Assembly (NCBI GenBank): GCA_025349905.2 | Contig: MU624987.1 | Location: 1-14,809 of the forward strand | From: Blastocladiella britannica | Taxonomy: Eukaryota > Blastocladiomycota > Blastocladiomycetes > Blastocladiales > Blastocladiaceae | Direction of reading: 5' to 3' | Length of the DNA stretch: 14,809 bases | In this document: positions 7,829 through 14,809 of the stretch, one piece after another | Position numbering within the stretch: position 1 is the stretch's first letter | Layout: every line of letters begins with the position of its first letter | The notes under the pieces: model-generated | The model's database searches: none | Seen by the model: the letters and a program-made list of their open reading frames with translations, nothing else | Told to the model about the DNA's origin: nothing | Position numbers and translations under genes: made by a program

Positions 7829-10190
7829 GCGCGTCATCATGATCCCTGCCCACTCGGCGTCCTCGGCTGCACACCGATCGGCAAACTCGCGCTTCTTGAT
7901 CTTGACTTCCACCGGGAAACTGCGGGCCAGGGTATTCCCGAGCGGCACGTCCTCGTGCTGCAGCAATACCTGAGCCGCATTCTGGAAGTGCGCGCCCGTA
8001 TCGGCCCGGCACAGCGGGCAGTGCATGGTGGCCAGTGGGGGCGGTGGGGGAAGCATGGGGAGTGACGAACGGCGGCCACCAGTAGCTGGCTGCGATTGGG
8101 GTGCCGGCGCCTGGGAGGGCTGGCGGAGAGCGGCGTGCGGGTACCGTTGCAAGAACACGCGCGGGGATAACCGGAGCGCGTGCTCGGGAACGCCCTCGGG
8201 CAGCTGGTGCGAGTGCATGGGCTTGTTGGCCTGCAGTGCCAGCCGGTACGCGCACGGGTAGCACAGCGAGTGCGCGCAGTTGGGCAGCTTGATTGGCGGG
8301 TACATGATGGCCATGCTAAATTTTTTTTTTTTTTTTCAGGCGTAAGGTCCTCGTTCCATCTCAAAATAAAAAAGGAAAATGCGTACCACACGGGACACGC
8401 GTACGAGTCCACCAGCGGCGTGACTTTCTCCAAAGTCCCCTGCAGCTCGGCCACCAGTGCCAGCGTGAATTTGGCGCCGCGCGCATCGGCCACTTGCCGC
8501 CCGACATCCAGCTGCCGCCACGCGTCCAGCGACGGCAGCCGGGTCTTTTTGTCGTGCTTCTTCAGGATCTTGCGCACCGCAGTATCGTTGAGCGATACCA
8601 GGCGAGACAGGCCCAGTAGCTCGGCGTTCAAGTGCATGAACTGCTGGTATACGGCCCACGAGCGCGCGTCGCGGAACCGGTTGGGCCCCAGTCCGCCCCT
8701 CGTTCCGGGCAAGTGAAGGAAGTGGCGGAGCGACGAGAAGAGGCCCGTTTTTTTCTGCGGTGGTGGTGGTGGCGCACGCACCATGCTGGTACCGGGAGCC
8801 GATGCGGCAGTTGGGGTTGCGACCGAATGAATCGACAAGTTATCCAGATCGAATCCGGGCTGCTCGAGGGCCATGGCGACGGCGGCCTGGAACCGCGCCA
8901 GGTTCACGGCCACATCGGCCACGGGTTTGGCCCGCCGCGTCACCGACATGAACAGGTCGGCTTCCAGGTACGCGCGTACCACCGCGCGCCAGGTGCGGTA
9001 GTCGCGGCACTCGGTGGACGTCAGGTCGCCGATCGACCGCACCAGTTGCGCGAGCTCCGAGTGGAAATGGTCGGCGATCTGGTGGTCCTGGAATTCGGAG
9101 ACGCGGTCCAGCGCCGTGGTGAGTTGCGAGAAGAAGTCCGAGTCGGTTGGAAGCGGGATCGTGAATGTGCTTTAATATTTTTATGCGGTTGTTGTAAGTG
9201 AGTACGCTTGAATGTAAATGAGATATGAGGAACATACCCATGCCCAGGATCCACGCGACAGTCGCGGCATGCAAGCACGGGCTCCACCAGCTCGCGCGTC
9301 GAGTCGTCGAGCTTGATGACCAGCTGCGACCCAAACGACTTGTTGCTGCGCGGAGACGACGGCGAATCGGGCGCGTCCGAAAGTGCCACGGTATCCACGG
9401 CCTCATCGTCAACATCACCGTCGCTATCGCTGGAAACGACCTTACCCTTGGCTTGCTGTTGTTCTTCAATGACGTAGGACGCAATGGGCTGGGCCGGCGA
9501 TACAAACAGCGACGGCGGCCGCGATGGCGCGGGTAACACGACCGTGCTGATGGTGGCAATCGATACGAGCGACCCGCGGCGGCGACGGGGCCACGAGTCC
9601 ACTTCATGCTCTTCATCATCTTGTTCAAGGTGCAAGTGGGTGTCGGCAACCATCTCGCTCGCCACCGACAATCCCAGTCCCTCATCGACCAGTGCCACGG
9701 CGGCGGCGGAAGCAGGGGCCGTTGGCGGCGAGTAGGCCGCCGTTGAGGTAGTGAAAATGGACGATGCGACCGAGGACGCGGTACTGGCGACCGAGATCCG
9801 GCGGTTACGGTGACGGGGTCGAATGCAGACTCCATTGTCAGCATCGTCCTCGTCGTCGTCGTCCGTGGTCGTGGTCGCTCCTCCCTCTTCATCGACATCA
9901 AGCGCACACGCAGCCGCACGAATCCGGGCCGCACGTTCCAAAGCGTCGGCCAGCTCGCGCGACGTGATGCATGGTGGCGGTGGAGGCAAGGCCTCTTGGG
10001 TCGCACCAGAAACGACCGAGACGGGCGGATTGAGCAGCTGCTGCAGGAGCACGGGCGAAAGACCGCGGGCCTCGAGGTCGCGCACAATGTGCTTGAGCAT
10101 TTTCTTGAGCTGCTTGTACGAGAGCACCTGGTCGCGCATTTCCGGCGGCAGGGCGGCGGTCTCGAGCTCGATGGTGCGACCAAACTTCAT
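7820..10190 (-). CDS. SPX-domain RING-type E3 ubiquitin ligase
   Basis: Three exons (10190-9238, 9169-8387, 8315-7820) encode 743 residues. The start is fixed by the classic SPX N-terminus MKFGRTIELE, with the first helix at YKQLKKML (25-32). The rest of the SPX domain follows a long acidic/Ser-rich insertion: FFSQLTTALDRVSEFQ near 330, then LNDTAVRKILKKHDKKTRL near 510-527, whose lysine cluster is the expected inositol-pyrophosphate binding surface. A C3HC4 RING runs from C576 to C681 (CPVC, NCAHSLCYPC, CPLC). Known relatives are plant NLA and fission yeast Pqr1, SPX-RING ligases that promote degradation of phosphate transporters according to phosphate status; the same role here is inferred. 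A proline-rich stretch (PPPPPPQKK) lies between SPX segments. There is no membrane segment. It is divergent to the ankyrin-like gene at 10480. Confidence 0.93.
8316..8386 (-). other. SPX-RING intron 2 (71 bases), splitting a RING cysteine codon
   Basis: Donor GTACGC follows ...CCC GTG TG. The acceptor TTTAG is followed by C ATG GCC. The junction recreates TGC, the second zinc-binding cysteine of CPVC. The intron's 3' end carries 16 consecutive A (16 T on the plus strand, 8321-8336) instead of a pyrimidine tract. Confidence 0.88.
9170..9237 (-). other. SPX-RING intron 1 (68 bases)
   Basis: Consensus donor GTATGT and acceptor TTAAAG. The phase-2 splice joins ...RVDPGHG to TFTIPLPTDSDFF, restoring the second SPX motif. 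The region before the acceptor is A/T mixed (AAAAATATTAAAG), not pyrimidine-rich. Confidence 0.85.
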
Positions 10191-10479
10191 TATTATTATT
10201 GACTGGACTAGATTGCGTTGGACTTTGGGGTGTCTTGGTAGCTTGAGAGAGTCAAAAGGTCTGCGCAATACTTGGAATGCAATCTTTCGAAAATTGGAAG
10301 GGTCGCCCCACCAAATGACTGGGTAAATTTGGCAACGGCGCCACACCTTCCGTTCCTGGATCACCACCTCGGACGACAATGCAGCGCCGTGCATGGTATA
10401 CTAAGGACGAAGGAAGACGACCAACGAACGAGCAAGTGATCCGAGGTGAATCCACTCTCAAAGAATCAAAATCTCAAAA
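10191..10479. other. Divergent promoter region, SPX-RING / ankyrin-like gene
   Basis: This 289-base region lies between two start codons. Next to the SPX-RING ATG is an (AAT)n leader on the minus strand (10189-10200). No CACGTG (Pho4-type) element was seen. ATGs upstream of the ankyrin-like start (10379, 10393) lie before the TATA-like element and so are probably not transcribed. Confidence 0.45.
10397..10403 (+). promoter_or_regulatory. TATA-like element of the ankyrin-like gene
   Basis: TATACTA lies 83 bases upstream of the ATG at 10480 on the plus strand, about the same spacing as the TATA box of the LRR gene in this window. Confidence 0.4.
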
Positions 10480-12366
10480 ATGCACCTGCCCAACACCGTC
10501 ACCGACCGCATTTTGGCCCACGCCGCCCGGTCCCTTGTGCCCGACCGCATGCCGCGGCAGTCCCTGGCCACCAGCCCGTTATTCTCTGCTGCCGATCTGC
10601 ACGTTTTACTGGCCGTGTGTGGCACCCGCCCCGACGTTTGCCCTCTACTCGCCACCACCGCCCTGAACTTGCTCGAAACCACACCCACCCGGCACACTGC
10701 GCTCGATGTAGCCGCCAGGAACGGACGGATCGACGTGCTGGACCAGTGGTGTTTGTGCGGGCTACCCGTCGGCCGATCGTACACGCGTCCCGCCGGCCGG
10801 GTCCTGGACGCCGCCACAGTTGCGGGACAGCTCTCCGTGCTCGAGTACTTTCGTCTCCGCCGGTACTCCAATGCCAAGATGATGCCGCACGCGCCACGGT
10901 CGCTGGTGATTGCCACTTCGCCCGCGGTGCTGGATTTCTGGGTGGACGTGCTTCTAAAGGGGTTTACGCCGCACCACCGGATCGCCATGACCAACAAGGA
11001 ACTGGTGAAGGCGATACCCCTGGTCCGAAACCGGATTCGGCGGAACGGATCGGTGGAGTGCTTGCAATGGTGGGCGGCTATGGTCAAGGATCGATTCGGC
11101 GGCATTTCGTTTATTCCGATGGAACAGCGCGGCACTTTCCTGGGCCTGGCAGGGTGCCGCAACCACGTACAGGTCGTGCAGTGGTGCATGTCGGGCGCTG
11201 ACGACGACCGGGCCGAGTGGTGGAATGCGCTGTCTGTATGCCCGTCCATTTGGCGCATCAGCGTACTGGCGTGTCTCCCGGTACCCCTAGTCCGCGAGCT
11301 CTACGTGATTCCTACAGCTGCCCCGGACCACAATCACGCGTACTCGCAGTTCTCGCGCCGCGGCCGCGCCGACTTGCTGCAGTTCTGGACCGAGATCCAC
11401 GGGTTGACCACGTTCGCGCAAGTGAAAGAAACCGTGCGCGACGGATTCTACCGGTTCGTGATTGTGAGCGCGGGCCGCGCTGGGCATCTAAAAGTTCTCG
11501 ACTGGTGGCACACGCAAGGACTCGACCCCTCCGTGTTTGCCAACTTGGTGCACAACCAGCCGCACATGGCAGCGCTGAAAACACTGGACTGGTGCATCCG
11601 GGAGGAGGACGTGCCTGCGCGTCCCGGCGACCTCTTGTCGTACTACTCGCTCATCAACATCTTCATGACTGGCCGGCTGGACATCTTGCAGTGGATGGTA
11701 CAAGTGTTGGAGATGCCGTACTTTGTGACCGCCGAGGCCGTGGATGCGGCGTCGCAGGCGGGCCAGGCGGCGGTGCTCGAGTGGGCGCTCCAGCAATGTT
11801 GTTCCCAAACAGACGACACGTCGAAAAAACTGCCGCGCACCGTCGCCGCGCTCAAGTGCACATCGGTTCCGGTATTGCAGTGGTGGGCCGACAACCACAA
11901 GCGCGACCCGACCCGCGTCCCGTTTTCCCCATTGGACTTTCCACAGGCACTGTATTTTGCCTGCACCCACGGAGCTGTGGCCGCGCTCGAGTGGTGGTTT
12001 TTCGTGTCCACCCCGTGGTTCGGCGGCGCAACACCCGACGTCTCGCGCGCCACCCTCATGAACACACCAGTCCGGTACCATGCGTCAAGGGGATCGGCGA
12101 CCCGCGACTTGCTCAACTGGTGGCGGCAGTCCGGCATCGACCCACTGCCGTACTCGCCTGAGGTGGTGGATATCGCAACGAAATATAGGGAATGGAAGAT
12201 CGTAGATTGGTGGGCTCGGTCCGGGTTGCCCGTGACGGTCTCGGCGGCAACGGTGGAGCGATGGCGAGTGCCGCGGAACTTTGAGAATGAGAAGAAGGCC
12301 AGGCGGTGGGAATGCGCAGTCCGGCGGTGGCAGAACGCGTTTTTCATGGAGGGATCCGTCAATTGA
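10480..12366 (+). CDS. F-box-like/ankyrin-like repeat protein (WW-motif family)
   Basis: A single exon of 628 residues with no intron. It opens with MHLPNTVTDRILAHAARSL, which resembles the first helix of an F-box (LPxxVxxxIL). The rest consists of diverged helical repeats of ankyrin type, each with a helix ending in a hydrophobic-acidic-Trp-Trp motif: DVLDQW (~85-90), CLQWW, VVQWC, KVLDWW (~340), KTLDWC, ILQWM, VLEWA, VLQWW (~464), ALEWW (~501), LLNWW (~543) and IVDWW (~572). Some repeats keep the ankyrin turn (TALDVAARNGRIDVL at 73-87). By analogy with F-box/ankyrin proteins it could recruit a substrate to an SCF ligase; that is inference, since the F-box match is partial. It has no signal peptide or membrane segment. 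The decayed copy at 718-1711 shares the WW signature, pointing to a multicopy family. The short tail is basic. Confidence 0.85.
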   Translation: MHLPNTVTDRILAHAARSLVPDRMPRQSLATSPLFSAADLHVLLAVCGTRPDVCPLLATTALNLLETTPTRHTALDVAARNGRIDVLDQWCLCGLPVGRSYTRPAGRVLDAATVAGQLSVLEYFRLRRYSNAKMMPHAPRSLVIATSPAVLDFWVDVLLKGFTPHHRIAMTNKELVKAIPLVRNRIRRNGSVECLQWWAAMVKDRFGGISFIPMEQRGTFLGLAGCRNHVQVVQWCMSGADDDRAEWWNALSVCPSIWRISVLACLPVPLVRELYVIPTAAPDHNHAYSQFSRRGRADLLQFWTEIHGLTTFAQVKETVRDGFYRFVIVSAGRAGHLKVLDWWHTQGLDPSVFANLVHNQPHMAALKTLDWCIREEDVPARPGDLLSYYSLINIFMTGRLDILQWMVQVLEMPYFVTAEAVDAASQAGQAAVLEWALQQCCSQTDDTSKKLPRTVAALKCTSVPVLQWWADNHKRDPTRVPFSPLDFPQALYFACTHGAVAALEWWFFVSTPWFGGATPDVSRATLMNTPVRYHASRGSATRDLLNWWRQSGIDPLPYSPEVVDIATKYREWKIVDWWARSGLPVTVSAATVERWRVPRNFENEKKARRWECAVRRWQNAFFMEGSVN

Positions 12367-12501
12367 ATTGAATTAAATGACATTTGTTTATTTGCGCAAC
12401 ACATGAAGTACAATTAAAATAGGGTGGAGGGCACTGCAAAGGAGGAGGGAAGGCATTGCAAGAGAGTGGGGAAAGGTACTGCAAAAAAAAAAAAAAAAAA
12501 T
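12367..12501. repeat. Convergent spacer with 22-base tandem repeat and A18 tract
   Basis: Three imperfect copies with core GGYAYTGCAA start at 12430, 12452 and 12475 (spacing 22 and 23). The last runs into 18 consecutive A (12483-12500). Read on the minus strand this resembles a series of pyrimidine-rich tracts each followed by TTGCA. The start of the spacer holds AATTAAA, a weak candidate poly(A) signal for the ankyrin-like gene. Confidence 0.7.
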
Positions 12502-13439
12502 TCAGGCGGCCATAGCCTTCTTGACCTTCCCGGCGACATTGGTCTTCTTGGTCTTGTCCAGCGCGCGGCTGATCCGACGAAGCTTGGACAAGCTGCGTTG
12601 TTGCTGATCGCAAACAGGCTCTTGAAGACGGGCTTCTCCCTTTCAACGACAACAACGGCTGCAACCGGCGCCAAAGCGGGGACCGGAGTAGAAGCAATGG
12701 GGGGCAGGCGAAAACTTGAATGCCTTGACCTCCTCGAGACTCATGTGAACGACGAGCGGCTCGGACAGATCGAGGAGAGAAGTCGGCATGGGAGCCGCCA
12801 GTGGGGCGGCCGGCGCGGCAGCCATCAGCGCATCCAACTAAGCCATCAGGACGTGAGACGGCAGGTCAAGCATTGACTCCAAATCCCAGACCGTGCTGTG
12901 AGACAGAGGCGCCGTCGCGGGGGTCTGCGCGCGATGCTATTGGAGGCCGAAAATAACAGCCGGATCGGCGGTCATCGGGTCCTGGTGCACCGACGACGAC
13001 AAACGCGGGGTAGAAAACGCGTTGCCCGTCACCACAGGGGAGCAGATCGGCGTCGGCGGCGGCGTCGGCATCATTATCGGACCCCATTTCTCGACCGCCG
13101 CGAGCATGGAAGGAGACGACCGAGAGTCGTAGTGCGGCCCACCGACTTGGACGGTGGTCGGGTCGGCAAGCGCAGTAGACGGTCCAAAGTCAAGGCCGCA
13201 AAAGGGAGCGTGCTGGTCCTGGTAGAAAATCATCGGCACATCTTGATGGGCAGGAGTGGTGGCGGACGGGGCGAATAAGTCGTCGAGCCTGCAAATAAGT
13301 TCAAGTGTCAGTGTTGAATGTTCGATCAGGGGGCGGCAGTAGCAGGAATGCGGTACCAGTACGGCAGCGAATTGGCTGGGGACAGCATCGGCAGGGCCGG
13401 GACGTCATAGAAGCTGGTCGGAGGCTGCGGGTTGAACAT
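12502..13439 (-). pseudogene. Decayed low-complexity gene, unrecognised (or short 144-residue gene)
   Basis: Exon 13439-13357 starts at ATG and reads MFNPQPPTSFYDVPALPM. A well-formed 68-base intron (13289-13356; CACTGAC branch, TTTGCAG acceptor) joins it in phase to LDDLFAPSATTPAHQDVP. The frame stops at TAG 12939-12937 after 144 residues. The same frame stays protein-like beyond it (VWDLESMLDLPSHVLM), meets a second TAG at 12840-12838, and continues with LLDLSEPLVVHMSLEEVKAF. A frame change at a run of six G (plus strand, 12699-12704) leads to EREKPVFKSLFAISNN. A further change near 12590-12612 leads to a basic tail, SKLRRISRALDKTKKTNVAG, ending at TGA 12504-12502. Pro/Ser-rich, acidic-hydrophobic segments recall activation domains, but there is no DNA-binding domain. 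Either a recent pseudogene or a short gene with old coding remains downstream. Confidence 0.6.
13289..13356 (-). other. Intron of the decayed gene (68 bases)
   Basis: Donor GTACCG, branch AACACTGAC, T-rich 3' end and TTTGCAG acceptor. The phase-2 splice creates TGG (Trp). A surviving intron argues against a reverse-transcribed copy. Confidence 0.7.
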
Positions 13440-13770
13440 GTTCTTTCTGGATTTGGGTTACTGGGCGTGGAAAAAGAGTGCTGGCGGGTTGCAGGAGGGG
13501 GTTTTAAAGGCTTGCTGGCCAGGTACGTTTTGGCAGAATCGTGTGGCGTGTCCTTTCGAAGTTGGAAGGGGAGGACACCGCGAATTCAGTTGGGAAACTG
13601 AAATGTTGGGGGAAAAAAAGATTATTCCCAGAACAACCCTTGCAATCCGTGGACAGCGCGTCGGGACAGACGGCAAGTCGGAGATCCGGATGACTGGAGC
13701 CTCGAATAAAGTATAGAGCCCAGCATCTCTTTGTCCACGCCAACCAAACCTCAATCAACCAATCATAAGA
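13440..13770. other. Divergent intergenic region
   Basis: This 331-base region separates the start of the decayed minus-strand gene from the start of the MAPEG gene. It contains TTTTAAAGG near 13502 (TTTAAA in both orientations) and TATAGA at 13712. I see no protein-like open frame. Confidence 0.45.
13712..13717 (+). promoter_or_regulatory. TATA-like element of the MAPEG gene
   Basis: TATAGA, preceded by AATAAAG, lies 59 bases upstream of the MAPEG ATG at 13771, comparable with the other TATA-like elements in the window. Confidence 0.35.
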
Positions 13771-14550
13771 ATGAGCAACAACAACATCAACCTGCCCATC
13801 ACTGCGGTCGCCGGCTCCGTGCTCGGCCTGTACGGCGTTGGCCTGACGTTCCGGTACGACGATTCCACCCCCAACCAATCAAGAACAGGCATCGAAAACT
13901 GACCAACCGTTAAAAAAAACAGCGTGATTGCCATGCGCGTCAAGAACAAGGTCTCGCTCGGCGACGGCACCATGCAGTTCATTATGGTATATATTTTCAT
14001 CCGTTGCAGTAGAATTGGAGGAAACCTGACAGCGCTTGATCGCAACAAACATTCAAAAGAACTACCTCCGCGTGCAAAAGGAGCAGCCCAACGACAAGGC
14101 GGCACTTGCTGCTGCGTGTACGTTTGCCTTATTGAATTGAATCGGAGTTTACTCTCACACGTCCCATTGAAAAGCCGACATTTTCGGATCAAAGTACTTT
14201 AAGCTCAACTCGTACATTCGCGCGCACGGTCCGTGTCCCAATTTCATTTTTTAACATGAAGCCCAAAAAATCTTATGCCCAAGGAAATGCTTCCAGGCAA
14301 CTTCATCGAAAACACCCCCTGGATCGTGGTTCTGTCGGCGCTCGTGGAATTGACGGGCGCGTTGTCGCCTGCGGTGCACCGCGCGATCATGTCCGCGTTT
14401 GTGGTTGGGCGTGTTGCCCACGTCGAGTTGGGCGTGCTTCGTCCCACTGGGCTGGGTCTCGGCCGGACCGCGGGGGCTCTTGCGGCCACGGGAACCGCGG
14501 TCGCGTTTTGCGGCGCCATGCTGTGGCAGCAGTGGAACAACCGTGCATGA
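13771..14550 (+). CDS. MAPEG-family membrane protein (glutathione transferase-like)
   Basis: Five exons: 13771-13853, 13923-13986, 14060-14117 (or from 14033), 14175-14228 and 14297-14550. The product is 170 residues, or 179 with the alternative acceptor; MAPEG proteins are typically about 130-160. Phases agree at every junction. An N-terminal hydrophobic helix (PITAVAGSVLGLYGVGLTF) is followed by VIAMRVKNKVSLGDG, then RAHGNFIENTPWIVVL, the family's signature RxHxNxxE block, then further hydrophobic helices (GALAATGTAVAFCGAMLW). The family comprises small four-helix ER-membrane proteins, many conjugating glutathione to lipophilic compounds or acting in eicosanoid metabolism; the substrate here is unknown. 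An extra hydrophilic stretch (NYLRVQKEQPNDKAALAAA...) separates the LGDG and RAHGNFIE motifs, which are usually close. The tail ends WQQWNNRA. The start is the first ATG after a TATA-like box. Confidence 0.85.
13854..13922 (+). other. MAPEG intron 1 (69 bases)
   Basis: Donor GTACGA, branch AACTGACC, A-rich 3' end (TTAAAAAAAACAG). The phase-2 splice gives LTFRVIAMRVKNK. Confidence 0.85.
13987..14059 (+). other. MAPEG intron 2, acceptor ambiguous
   Basis: Donor GTATAT. Two in-frame acceptors compete: ACAG ending at 14032 (46-base intron, adding RLIATNIQK) and CAAAAG ending at 14059 (73 bases). The longer form places CCTGAC at a usual branch distance and resembles the AAAAG acceptor of the next intron, so I prefer it. 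Confidence 0.6.
14118..14174 (+). other. MAPEG intron 3 (57 bases)
   Basis: Consensus donor GTACGT and acceptor GAAAAG. The phase-1 splice joins ALAAA to SDIFGSKYFKLNSY. Confidence 0.75.
14229..14296 (+). other. MAPEG intron 4 (68 bases)
   Basis: Donor GTCCGT and acceptor TTCCAG. The phase-1 splice reconstitutes the Gly of RAHG-NFIEN, the family signature, so the position is well fixed. Confidence 0.85.
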
Positions 14551-14809
14551 AAATATTTTTCCTTTGTTGCATTTGATTTGAGGAAGTGAGTGACACAGGA
14601 TGATGAGAGGGCATGGCGCGTCATTCCCGACGCCGCCAACCACAAGTTTGTGGCGGGTCTGTAATCCACATGTGGTGTCATCCCGGTATGTTTTTTCCTT
14701 TCTCTTTTTTAGTTTTATACTTCTACTTCTCCATTATTGACATCTCTTCTTTTTTCGCTCCAGGATTGCCCCGAGCATGTGCGGGCCACCCTGGCCCCGA
14801 AACTGGCCC
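14551..14809 (+). other. Possible 5' part of another gene, with an intron at 14686-14763
   Basis: A well-formed 78-base intron (donor GTATGT, branch ATTGAC, pyrimidine-rich, acceptor CTCCAG) implies a spliced transcript on the plus strand. The flanking reading is unresolved. One frame gives protein-like text on both sides (AWRVIPDAANHKFVAGL; then DCPEHVRATLAPKLA) but has TAA at 14660-14662 between. Another frame is open from ATG 14600 but has unusual composition. It is cut by the right edge and I cannot assign a product. Confidence 0.3.

Noticed and set aside
8840..10183. 447-residue minus-strand open frame overlapping the SPX-RING gene
   Set aside because: It is a shifted frame of SPX exons 1 and 2 reading through intron 1. 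It is Arg/Pro/Ser-rich with no domain, while the other frame has clear SPX motifs.
3451..10190. A ubiquitin gene cluster acting as one system (UBC7 with the SPX-RING ligase)
   Set aside because: The genes are separated by an unrelated regulator, have different orientations and promoters, and their known partners differ.
10379..10666. Upstream open frame overlapping the ankyrin-like start codon
   Set aside because: It begins before the TATA-like element at 10397 and is therefore probably outside the transcript; its composition is not protein-like.
10446..12161. Two plus-strand open frames of 251 and 314 residues inside the ankyrin-like gene, and antisense frames there
   Set aside because: They are codon-bias shadows of the 628-residue frame, rich in Arg/His/Pro and without recurring motifs.
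12502..13439. Reassigned TAG codon in this organism
   Set aside because: The region also has frame changes, and the SPX-RING gene ends at TAG where its homology is complete, so decay is simpler.
1..14809. tRNA, rRNA, CRISPR, transposon ends or viral genes
   Set aside because: I looked on both strands and saw no cloverleaf, repeat-spacer pattern, transposase or integrase motif, or terminal inverted repeats.

Overview
The window looks like nuclear DNA from a fungus, probably an early-diverging zoosporic lineage. Blastocladiomycota (Catenaria or Allomyces type) is my best guess, and it is an inference. The evidence is eukaryotic gene structure throughout: GT..AG introns of about 46-78 bases, several with CTGAC or CTAAC branch motifs; GC-rich exons beside AT-rich introns and spacers; TATA-like boxes; and families typical of fungi, namely UBC7, an SPX-RING ligase and a polyQ C2H2 regulator. 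Nothing bacterial, no CRISPR array, no transposase and no RNA gene was seen.

Layout, left to right. (1) 1-716, minus: the middle of an unrecognised gene that runs off the left edge, with one intron. (2) 718-1711, plus: remains of an ankyrin-like repeat gene, broken by frame changes and stops. (3) 1815-3168, minus: a two-exon leucine-rich-repeat (RNI-type) gene with a TATA box. (4) 3451-4212, plus: a five-exon UBC7/UBE2G2 ubiquitin-conjugating enzyme. (5) 4307-7291, minus: a large low-complexity C2H2 zinc-finger protein, convergent with UBC7 and only 94 bases from its stop. (6) 7820-10190, minus: a three-exon SPX-domain RING ubiquitin ligase. (7) 10480-12366, plus: an intact single-exon F-box-like/ankyrin-like protein of the family to which the remains in (2) appear to belong. 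(8) 12502-13439, minus: a spliced low-complexity gene that appears decayed. (9) 13771-14550, plus: a five-exon MAPEG-type membrane protein. (10) 14551-14809: a well-formed intron of a possible further gene cut by the right edge.

These are independent eukaryotic genes, not an operon. Three relate to ubiquitin (E2, SPX-RING E3 and perhaps the F-box-like protein), but UBC7 is known for ER-associated degradation and SPX-RING proteins for phosphate homeostasis, so the proximity is probably chance. I found no convincing new multi-gene system. The most useful observations are at gene-structure level: a tandem in-frame donor and a stop-free intron in UBC7, an unusually long loop inside the RING finger, an atypical second zinc finger, two decayed genes, and A-rich tracts before several 3' splice sites.
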